Source: Megalopta genalis
Taxonomy: Eukaryota > Arthropoda > Insecta > Hymenoptera > Halictidae
Direction: 5' to 3'
DNA length: 64,000 nt
NCBI RefSeq assembly: GCF_051020955.1
Contig: NW_027476349.1
Span: 223,912-287,911 of the forward strand
The notes under the pieces were generated by a model. It was not told where the DNA came from and ran no database searches. It worked only from the letters and a program-made list of their open reading frames with translations. Position numbers and translations under genes: made by a program. How positions within the stretch are numbered: the stretch's first letter is position 1; each line of letters starts with the position of its first letter. Shown piece by piece: positions 54,481-64,000 of this stretch.

Positions 54481-57400
54481 GATTTAGCTTCAAATCAATG
54501 CGATGTAGTAGGTTCAGCTTCAAATCCATGCGGCACATATGATTTAGCTTCAAATACTTGCGATATAAGTGACATAGTTTCAAATGGAGGCGAAACGAAC
54601 GAGTTAGCTTCAAATCCATGCGAGACACATGACTTAGCTTCAAATCAATGCGATGTAGAAGGTTTAGCATCAAATCCATGCGATACACAAGATTTAGCTT
54701 CAAATCAATGCGATGTAGTTGGCTCAGCTTCAAATCCATGCGGCACATATGATTTAGCTTCAAATACTTGCGATATAAGTGACATAGTTTCAAATGGAGG
54801 CAAAACGAACGAGTTAGTTTCAAATCAATGCGAGACACATGACTTAGCTTCAAATCAATGCGATGTAGAAGGTTTAGCTTCAAATCCACGCGAAACATAT
54901 GATTCAGCTGCAAATCAATGCGATGTAGAAGGTTTAGCTTCAAATCCATGCGAAACAAATGATATAGCTTCGAACACTTGGGGTGTAAGTGATATAGCTT
55001 CAAATGAAGACTAATCAAACGAGTTAGCTTCGAAATCCACGCGATACACATGATTTAGCTTCAAATACTTGCGATATAAGTGATGTAGAATCAACTGCAG
55101 GCGAAACGGACGAGTTAGCTACAAATCCATTCAAAACTCATGATTTAGCATCAAATCAATGCGATGTAGTAGGCTCAGCTTCAAATCCATGCGATATAAG
55201 TGATATAGCTTCCAAAGCAGGAGGAACAAACGAGGTAGCTTCAATTCCATGCGAAACAAATGATTTAGCTTCAAATCAATGCGTAGTAGAAGGCGTAGCT
55301 TCAAATCCATGTGAAACAAATGGTTTATCTTCAAATCAATGCGAAGTAGAAGGTTTAGCTTCAAATCCGTGCGATACACAAGATTTAGCTTCAAATCAAT
55401 GCGATGTAGTATGTTCAGCTTCAAATCAATGCGGCATATATGATTTAGCTTCAAATACTTGCGATATAAGTAATGTAGATTCAACTGCTGGCGAAACTAA
55501 CGAGTTAGCTTCAAATCCATGCGAAACACATGATTTAGCTGCAAATCAATGCGATGTAGAAGGTATAGCTTCAAATCCATGCGATACACATGATTTAGCT
55601 TCAAATACTAGCGATATAAGTAATGTAGATTCAACTGCTGGCGAAACTAACGAGTTAGCTTCAAATCCATGCGAAACACATGATTTAGCTGCAAATCATT
55701 GCGATGTAGAAGGTTTAGCATCAAATCCATGCGATACACAAGATTTAGCTTCAAATCAATGCGATGTAGTAGGTTCAGCTTCAAATCCATGCGGCACATA
55801 TGATTTAGCTTCAAATACTTGCGATATAAGTGACATAGTTTCAAATGGAGGCGAAACGAACGAGTTAGCTTCAAATCCATGCGAGACACATGACTTAGCT
55901 TCAAATCAATGCGATGTAGAAGGTTTAGCTTCAAATCCACGCGAAACATATGATTTAGCTTAAAACACTTGGGGTATAAGTGATATAGCTTCAAATGCAG
56001 ACTAATCAAACGAGTTAGATTCAAAATCCACGCGATACACATGATTTAGCTTCAAATACTTGCGATATAAGTGATGTAGAATCAACTGCAGGCGAAACGA
56101 ACGAGTTAGCTTCAAATCCATTCAAAACTCATTATTTAGCAGCAAATCAATGCGATGTAGTAGGCTCAGCTTCAAATCCATGCGATATAAGTGATATAGC
56201 TTCCAAAGCAGGAGGAAAAACGAGGTAGCTTCAATTCCATGCGAAACAAATGATTTAGCTTCAAATCAATGCGTAGTAGAAGGCGTAGCTTCGAATCCAT
56301 GTGAAACAAATGGGTTATCTTCAAATCAATGCGAAGTAGAAGGTTTTGCTTCAAATCCGTGCGATACACAAGATTTAGCTTCAAATCAATGCGATGTAGA
56401 AGGTTTAGCTTCAAATCATGCGAAACATATGATTTAGCTTCAAATACTTGCGATATAAGTGATCTAGCTTCAAATACAGGCGAATCGAACGAGTTGGCTT
56501 CAAATCCATGCGAAACACATGATTTAGCTGCAAATCATTGCGATGTAGAAGGTTTAGCTTCAAAACAATAAGAGGTAGAAGGTTTAGCTTCAAATCAATA
56601 GAATGTAGAAGGTTTAGCTTCAAATCAAGGCGATGTTAAGGTTTAGCTTCAAATCCATACGAAACACATGATTTAGCTTCAAATCATTTCGAAGGACAAG
56701 GCTTAGATTCAAATCCATGCGAAACAAATGATTTAGCTTCAAATCAATGCGATGTAGAAGGCGTTGCTTCAAATCCATGCGAAACAAATGGTTTAGCTAC
56801 AAATACTTGTGATATACATTATTCAGCTACAACTGAATGCGAAACAAACGAGTTAGCTTCAAATCCATGCGAAACACACGATTTAGCTTCAAATCAATGC
56901 GATGTAGAAGGTTTAGCTTCAAATACAAACGAAACACATGATTTAGCTTCAAATACTTGCGATATAAGTGATCTAGCTTCAAATACAGGCGCAACGAACG
57001 GGTTAGCTTCAAATCGATGCGAAACACATGACTCAGCTGCAAATCAATGCGATGCAGAAGGTTTAGCTTGAAATCCATGCCAAACACATGATTTAGCTTC
57101 AAATCCATGGGATGTAGAAGGTTTAGCTTCAAATCCATGCGAAAAACATTATTTATCTGCAAATCAGTGCGAAGTAGAAGGCTCAGGTTCAAATCTATGC
57201 GATTCAAATGGTTCATCTTCAAATACTTGTGAAAGACATGATTTAGCTTCAACTGCATGCGAAACACATGATTTAGCTTCAAATCAATGCGATGAAGAAG
57301 GTTTAGCTTCAAATCCATGCGAAACAAATGATATAGCTTCAAACACTTGGGGTGTAAGTGATATAGCTTCAAATCAAGACTAATCAAACGAGTTAGCTTC

Positions 57401-58557
57401 AAAATCAACGCGATACACATGATTTAGCTTCAAATACTAGCGATATAAGTAATGTAGATTCAACTGCAGGCGAAACGAACGAGTTAGCTTCAAATCCATT
57501 CAAAACTCATGATTTAGCAGCAAATCAATGTGATGTAGAAGGTTTAGTTTCAAATCCATGCGATACACAAGATTTAGCTTCAAATCAATGCGATGTAGTA
57601 GGTTCAGCTTCAAATCCATGCGGCACATATGATTTAGCTTCAAATACTTGCGATATAAGTGACATAGTTTCAAATGGAGGCGAACCGAACGAGTTTGCTT
57701 CAAATCCATGCGAGACACATGACTTAGCTTCAAATCAATGCGATGTAGAAGGTTTAGCTTCAAATCCACGCGAAACATATGATTTAGCTTCAAACACTTG
57801 GGGTATAAGTGATATAGCTTCAAATGCAGACTAATCAAACGAGTTAGATTCAAAATCCACGCGATACACATGATTTAGCTTCAAATACTTGCGATATAAG
57901 TGATGTAGAATCAACTGCAGGCGAAACGGACGAGTTAGTTTCAAATCCATTCAAAACTCATGATTTAGCAGCAAATCAGTGCGATGTAGTAGGCTCAGCT
58001 TCAAATCCATGCGATATAAGTGATATAGCTTCCAAAGCAGGAGGAACAAACGAGGTAGCTTCAATTCCATGCGAAACAAATGATTTAGCTTCAAATCAAT
58101 GCGTAGTAGAAGGCGTAGCTTCAAATCCATGTGAAACAAATGGTTTATCTTCAAATCAATGCGAAGTAGAAGGTTTAGCTTCAAATCCGTGCGATACACA
58201 AGATTTAGCTTCAAATCAATGCGATGTAGTATGTTCAGCATCAAATCAATGCGGCATATATGATTTAGCTTCAAATACTTGCGATATAAGTGATATAGTT
58301 TCAAATGGAGGCGAAACGAACGAGTTAGCTTCAAATCCATGCGAGACACATGACTTAGCTTCAAATCAATGCGATGTAGAAGGTTTAGCTTCAAATCCAC
58401 TCGAAACATATGATTTAGCTTAAAACACTTGGGATATAAGTGATATAGCTTCAAATGCAGACTAATCAAACGAGTTAGATTCAAAATCCACGCGATACAC
58501 ATGATTTAGCTTCAAATACTTGCGATATAAGTGATGTAGAATCAACTGCAGGCGAAA
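54481..58557 (+). repeat. 6.06-kb higher-order repeat Y, copy 2
   Basis: Copy of 48,421-52,497. Its right end switches in register at about 58,551 to the order seen at 50,031 (offset 8,520 bp). Confidence 0.85.
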
Positions 58558-59510
58558 CGAAGGAGTTAGCTTCAAATCCATTCAAAACTCATTATTTAGC
58601 AGCAAATCAATGCGATGTAGTAGGCTCAGCTTCAAATCCATGCGATATAAGTGATATAGCTTCCAAAGCAGGAGGAAAAACGAGGTAGCTTCAATTCCAT
58701 GCGAAACAAATGATTTAGATTCAAATCAATGCGTAGTAGAAGGCGTATCTTCGAATCCATGTGAAACAAATGGTTTATCTTCAAATCAATGCGAAGTAGA
58801 AGGTTTTGCATCAAATCCGTGCGATACACAAGATTTAGCTTCAAATCAATGCGACGTAGAAGGTTTAGCTTCAAATCATGCGAAACACATGATTTAGCTT
58901 CAAATACTTGCGATATAAGTGATCTAGCTTCAAATACAGGCGAATCGAACGAGTTAGCTTCAAATCCATGCGAAACACATGATTTAGCTGCAAATCATTG
59001 CGATGTAGAAGGTTTAGCTTCAAAACAATAAGAGGTAGAAGGTTTAGCTTCAAATCAATAGAATGTAGAAGGTTTAGCTTCAAATCAAGGCGATGTTAAG
59101 GTTTAGCTTCAAATCCATACGAAACACATGATTTAGCTTCAAATCAATTCGAAGGACAAGGCTTAGATTCAAATCCATGCGAAACAAATGATTTAGCTTC
59201 AAATCAATGCGATGTAGAAGGCGTTGCTTCAAATCCATGCGAAACACATGACTCAGCTGCAAATCAATGCGATGCAGAAGGTTTAGCTTGAAATCCATGC
59301 CAAACACATGATTTAGCTTCAAATCCATGGGATGTAGAAGGTTTAGCTTCAAATCCATGCGAAACACATTATTTAGCTGCAAATCATTGCGAAGTAGAAG
59401 GCTCAGGTTCAAATCTATGCGATTCAAATGGTTCATCTTCAAATACTTGTGAAAGACATGATTTAGCTTCAACTGCATGCGAAACACATGATTTAGCTTC
59501 AAATCAATGC
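58551..59510 (+). repeat. Third, more diverged partial copy of the Y unit
   Basis: Matches 50,031-50,725 at an offset of 8,520 bp, then from about 59,246 matches the run starting near 50,962. Substitutions absent from the other copies (GAAGGAGTTAG at 58,558, TTAGATTCAAATC near 58,716, GAAGGTTTTGCATC near 58,800) show this piece is older than the 6,060-bp duplication. Confidence 0.75.
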
Positions 59511-62500
59511 GATGTAGAATGTTTGGCCTCAAATCCATGCAAAACACATGATTTAACTTCCAATTAATGCGAAGTAGAAGGCTTAGCTTCAAATCCATGC
59601 GAAACAAATGATATAGCTTCAAACACTTGGGGTGTAAGTGATATAGCTTCAAATGAAGACTAATCAAACGAGTTAGCTTCAAAATCCACGCGATACACAT
59701 GATTTAGCTTCAAATACCAGCGATAAAAGTAATGTAGATTCAACTGCAGGCGAAACGAACGAGATAGCTTCAAATCAATGCGAAACACATGACTTGGCTG
59801 CAAATCATTGCGATGTAGAAGGTTTAGCTTCAAATCAATAGAATGTAGAAGATTCAGCTTCAAATCAATGCGATGTACAAGGTTTAGCTTCAAATCCATA
59901 CGAAACACTTGATTTAGCTTCAAATGAATTCGAAGGACAAGGTTTAGATTCAAATCCATGCGAAACAAATGATTTAGCTTCAAATCAATGCGATGTAGAA
60001 GGTTTAGCTTCAAATCCGTGCGATACACAAGATTTAGCTTCAAATCAATGGGATGTAGTAGGTTCAGCTTCAAATCCATGCGGCACATATGATTTAGCTT
60101 CAAACACTTGGGGTATAAGTGATATTGCTTCAAATGCAGACTAATCAAACGAGTTAGATTCAAAATCCACGCGATACACATGAGTTAGCTTCAAATACTT
60201 GCGATATAAGTGATGTAGAATCAACGGCAGGCGAAACGAACGAGTTAGCTTCGAATCCATTCAAAACTCATGATTTAGCAGGAAATCAATGCGATGTAGT
60301 AGGCTCAGCTTCAAATCCATTCGATATAAGTGATATAGCTTCAAAAGCAGGAGGAACAAACGAGGTAGCTTCTATTCCATGCGAAACAAATGATTTAGCT
60401 TCAAATCAATGCGTAGTAGAAGGTTTAGCTTCAAATCCATGCGATACACTAGATTTAGCTTCAAATCAATGCGATGTAGAAGGTTCTGCTTCAAATCCAT
60501 ACGACACATATGATTTAGCTTCAAATACTTGCGATATAAGTGATATAGCTTCAAAAGCTGGAGGAACAAACGAGGTAGCTTCAATTCCATGCGAAACAAA
60601 TGATTTAGCTTCAAATCAATGCGAAGTAGAAGGCTTAGCTTCAAATTCATGCGAAACAAATGGTTTAGCTACAAATACTTGTGATATACATTATTTAGCT
60701 ACAACTGCATGCGAAACAAACGAGTTGCCATCAAATCCATACGAAACACATGATTAAGCTTCAAATCAATGCGATGTAGATGGTTTGCTTCAAATCCATG
60801 CGATACACAAGATTTAGCTTCAAATCAATGTGATGTAGTAGGTTCAGCTTCAAATCCATGCGATATAAGTGATATAGCTTCAAAAGCAGGAGGAACAAAC
60901 GAGGTAGCTTCGATTCCTTGCGAAACAAATGATTTAGCTTCAAATCAATCCGAAGTAGAAGGCGTAGCTTCAAATCCATGCGAAACAAATGGTTTAGCTA
61001 CAAATAATTGTGATATACGTTATTTAGATTGAACTGCATGCGCAACGAACGAGTTTGCTTCAAATCCATGCGAAACACATGATTTAGCTGCAAATCAATG
61101 CGATGAAGAAGGTTTAGCTTCAAATCCATGCGAAACAAATGATATAGCTTCAAACACTTGGGGTGTAAGTGATATAGCTTCAAATGAAGACTAATCAAAC
61201 GAGTTAGCTTCAAAATCCACGCGATACACATGATTTAGCTTCAAATACTTGCGATATAAGTGATGTAGTATCAACTGCAGGCGAAACGAACGAGTTAGCT
61301 TCGAATCCATTCAAAACTCATGATTTAGCAGGAAATCAATGCGATGTAGTAGGCTCAGCTTCAAATCCATGCGAAACACATGATTCAGCTGCAAATCAAT
61401 GCGATGAAGAAGGTTTAGCTTCAAATCCATGCGAAACAAATGATATAGCTTCAAACACTTGGGGTGTAAGTGATATAGCTTCAAATGAAGACTAATCAAA
61501 GGAGTTAACATCAAAATCCTCGCGATACACATGATTTAGCTTCAAATACTAGCGATATAAGTAATGTAGATTCAACTGCAGGCGAAACGAACGAGTTAGC
61601 TTCAAATCCATGCGAAACACATGATTTAGCTGCAAATCATTGCGATGTAGAAGGTTTAGCTTCAAAACAATAAGAGGTAGAAGGTTTAGCTTCAAATCAA
61701 TAGAATCTAGAAGGATTAGCTTCAAATCAATGCGATGTTAAGGTTTAGCTTCAAATCCATACGAAACACATGATTTAGCTTCAAATCAATTCGAAGGACA
61801 AGGCTTAGATTCAAATCCAAGCGAAACAAATGATTTAGCTTCAAATCAATGCGATGTAGAAGATTTAGCTTCAAATCCATGCGATACACAAGATTTAGCT
61901 TCAAATCAATGCGATGTAGTAGGTTCAGCTTCAAATCCATGCGGCACATATGATTTAGCTTCAAATACTTGCGATATAAGTGACATAGTTTCAAATGGAG
62001 GCGAAACGAACGAGTTAGATTCAAATCCATGCGAGTCACATGACTTAGTTTCAAATCAATGCGATGTAGAAGGTTTAGCTTCAAATCCATGCGAAACACA
62101 TGATTCAGCTGCAAATCAATGCGATGTAGAAGGTTTAGCTTCAAATCCATGCGAAACACATTATTTAGCTGCAAATCAGTGCGAAGTAGAAGGCTCGGTT
62201 TCAAATCAATGCGATTCAAATGGTTCATCTTCAAATACTTGTGAAAGTAATGATTTAGCTTCAACTGCATGCGAAACACATGATTTAGCTTCAAATCAAT
62301 GCGATGTAGAATGTTTAGCTTCAAATCCATGCAAAACACGTGATTTAACTTCCAATTAAAGCGAAGTAGAAGGCTTAGCTTCAAATCCATGCGAATCAAA
62401 TGGTTTAGCTTCAAATACTTGTTTTATACGTTATTTAGATTGAACTGCATGCGCAACGAACGAGTTAGCTTCAAATCCATGCGAAACACATGATTTAGCT

Positions 62501-64000
62501 GCAAATCAATGCGATGAAGAAGGTTTAGCTTCAAATCCATGCGAAACAAATGATATAGCTTCAAACACTTGGGGTGTAAGTGATATAGCTTCAAATGAAG
62601 ACTAATCAAACGAGTTAGCTTCAAAATCCACGCGATACACATGATTTAGCTTCAAATACTTGCGATATATGTGATGTAGAATCAACTGCAGGCGAAACGA
62701 ACGAGTTAGCTTCGAATCCATTCAAAACTCATGATTTAGCAGGAAATCAATGCGATGTAGTAGGCTCAGCTTCAAATCCATGCGAAAAAAATGATTTAGC
62801 ATCTGATAATTGCGATATAATTGATATAGCTTCAAATGCAGGGGAAACAAACGAATTAGCTTCAAATCCATGCAAAACACATGATTCAGCTTCAAATCAA
62901 TGCGATGTAGAAGATTTAGCTTCAAATCCATACAAAACACATGATTTAGCTTCAAATCAATTCGAAGGACAAGGCTTAGATTAAAATCCTTGCGAAACAC
63001 ATGATTTAGCTGCAAATCAATGTGATGTAGAAGGTTTAGCTTCAAATCCATGCGATACACAAGATTTAGCTTCAAATCAATGCGATGTAGAAGGTTCAGC
63101 TTCAAATCCATGGGACACATATGATTTAGCTTCAAATACTTGCGATATATGTGATATAGCTTCAACAGCTGGAGGAACAAACGAGGTAGCTTCAAATCCA
63201 AGCGAAACACATGATTTAGCTTCAAATACTTGCGATATATGTGAAATAGATTCAAATGCAGGCGAAACGAACGAGTTAGCTTCAAATCCATGCGAAACAC
63301 ATGATTCAGCTGCAAATCAATGCGATATAGAAGGTTTAGCTTCAAATCCATGCCAAACACGCGAATTAGCTTCAAATCCATGCGAGACACATTATATAGC
63401 TGCAAATCAGTGCGAAGTAGAATCCTCAGGTTCAAATCCATGCGATTCAGATGGTTCATCTTCAAATACTTGTGAAAGACATGATTTAGTTTCAATTGCA
63501 TGCGAAACAAACGAGTTACCTTCAAATACACGCGAAACACATGATTTAGCTTCAAATCAATGCGAAGTAGAAGGCTTAGCTTCAAATCCATGCGATGTAG
63601 AAGGTTTAGCTTCAATTCCATGCGACACAAATGATTTAGCGTCAGATACTTGCGATATAAGTGATATAGCTTCAAATGCAGGGGAAACAAACGAGTTACC
63701 TTCAAATCCAAGCAAAACACATGATTAAGCTTCAAATCAATGCGATGTAGAAGGTTTAGCTTCAAATCCATGCGACACCAATGATTTAGCGTCAGATACT
63801 TGCGACATAAGTGATATAGCTTCAAATGCTAGGGGAAACGAACGAGTTAGCTTCAAATTCATGCAAAACACACGAATAAGCTTCCAATCAATGCGATGTA
63901 GAAGGTTTAGCTTCAAATCCATTCGAAGCAAATGGTTTAGGTACAAATACTTGTGATATACGTTATTTAGATTTAACTGCATGCGCAACGAACGAGTTAG
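59511..64000 (+). repeat. Mosaic of 30-bp modules to the window end
   Basis: A marker run, CGAATCCATTCAAAACTC followed by GCAGGAAATCAATGC, recurs at 60,252, 61,302 and 62,713 (spacings 1,050 and 1,411 bp), giving irregular third-order repeats. The last 1.3 kb carries modules typical of the P-block tail (ATCTGATAATTGCG near 62,800). The array continues past the window edge. Confidence 0.7.
62722..63825 (-). other. Longest open frame (367 codons), probably repeat-derived and not a gene
   Basis: The reverse-strand reading is a monotonous decapeptide of the type LKLNHVFRMD, rich in Leu, Lys, Arg, His and Asn, about 36 repeats with no other domain, signal peptide or unique end. The ATG is simply one of the many ATGs that occur once per module. 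This reverse frame has few codons one step from a stop, so long runs are expected in decaying repeats. No promoter, splice signal or polyadenylation context distinguishes it. Confidence 0.2.

Larger units (their letters stand above)
1..64000. repeat. 30-bp satellite/minisatellite array filling the whole window
   Basis: Every line of the window can be laid out as modules of about 30 bp with the core TTAGCTTCAAAT followed four to seven bases later by GCGA. Main module types differ at bases 16-18 (CCA, CAA, ACT, GCA) and in the last seven bases (AACACAT, TGTAGAA, TATAAGT, AACGAAC, AACAAAT). In the forward frame they read DLASNPCETH, DLASNQCDVE, DLASNTCDIS, DIASNAGETN and GLASNPCETN. About 2,130 modules fit. 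No flank or interruption by other sequence is visible, so the true array is longer than 64 kb. Length, nesting and frame decay suggest eukaryotic satellite DNA; a decayed repeat-protein gene is the main alternative. Confidence 0.95.

Noticed and set aside
48421..58557. Transposable element or segmental insertion explaining the 6,060-bp copy
   Set aside because: No terminal inverted repeats, long terminal repeats, target-site duplications or element genes are seen; the copy is made of the same modules and joins in register.
1..64000. CRISPR array (regular 12-bp core with variable segments)
   Set aside because: The variable parts belong to a few recurrent types and are not unique spacers, the period is 30 bp with no 24-40-bp spacer, and no cas gene is present.
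1..64000. Many open frames of 60-367 codons on both strands as genes
   Set aside because: They overlap each other in several frames, consist only of the 10-residue repeat, begin at any of the ATGs present in each module, and end at inherited stops or shifts. No unique domain, start region or RNA signal is seen.
1..64000. Ciliate-type code, in which TAA and TAG read as Gln
   Set aside because: It is tempting because AATTAATGCGAAG would read NQCE, matching its CAA relatives. But TGA also interrupts the frame (GCTTGAAATCC, GATTGAACTGC, GATTGAGC) and one-base shifts remain, so no continuous reading is restored.
1..64000. Telomere-like or interstitial telomeric repeats (TTTAG motifs)
   Set aside because: TTTAG occurs once per 30-bp module and is followed by CTTC, not by the G-rich remainder of TTAGGG or TTTAGGG; there is no short-period G-rich run.
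1..64000. CENP-B box in modules with GAAACGAACGAG (reverse CTCGTTCGTTTC)
   Set aside because: The TTCG half is present, but the required CGGG part is absent, so this does not support a box. A centromeric role stays open on other grounds only.
1..64000. tRNA, rRNA or other structured RNA genes
   Set aside because: No stretch departs from the module family, and the module has no cloverleaf, box or stem-loop pattern that I can support.

Overview
The whole window is one uninterrupted tandem-repeat array. From base 1 to base 64,000 I see only variants of a 30-bp module, about 2,130 of them, and both window ends fall inside the array. I find no unique-sequence gene, RNA gene, transposon, CRISPR array, promoter or origin. 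The module has a near-invariant 12-mer TTAGCTTCAAAT (module bases 4-15), a conserved TGCGA (bases 19-23), and variable bases 16-18 and 24-30 that define a handful of module types. Consensus GC is about 37% (11 of 30). An array this size with nested higher-order repeats and a broken reading frame suggests satellite or minisatellite DNA of a eukaryotic chromosome. The species cannot be told from the sequence.

Modules are arranged hierarchically. Module types follow one another in a preferred order that gives a second-order unit near 150 bp (five modules). Otherwise matching copies differ by exact 150-bp, 60-bp or 210-bp gains and losses. Above this are sub-arrays of 331, 329 and 309 bp. Next come blocks of about 2.46, 3.45, 6.06 and 9.5 kb, duplicated and spliced together by what looks like repeated unequal exchange.

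Layout: 1-4.06 kb and 7.97-12.7 kb are mosaics sharing several blocks. 4.06-4.64 kb is a 309-bp duplication carrying an abnormal 38-bp module. A landmark 'P' block occurs five times (near 4.7, 14.8, 18.3, 28.1 and 37.5 kb). 20.6-24.5 kb is repeated at 32.7-36.5 kb, and 24.5-32.3 kb at 34.1-41.6 kb. 41.6-48.4 kb is an older, more diverged mosaic. 48.4-58.6 kb is a nearly identical 6,060-bp duplication with a nested 3,451-bp copy, the youngest part of the window. 59.5-64 kb is again a mosaic.

Many open frames of 60-367 codons occur on both strands. I do not regard them as genes. The 30-bp period is divisible by three and the consensus is free of stops in two to four of the six frames, so long ORFs arise automatically. 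Stops of all three kinds and +1/-1 shifts are inherited from copy to copy. The forward translation, a decapeptide like DLASNPCETH with a Cys every ten residues, is the only reading that could once have been a structural repeat protein. If so, it is now broken, or broken by consensus errors in places.
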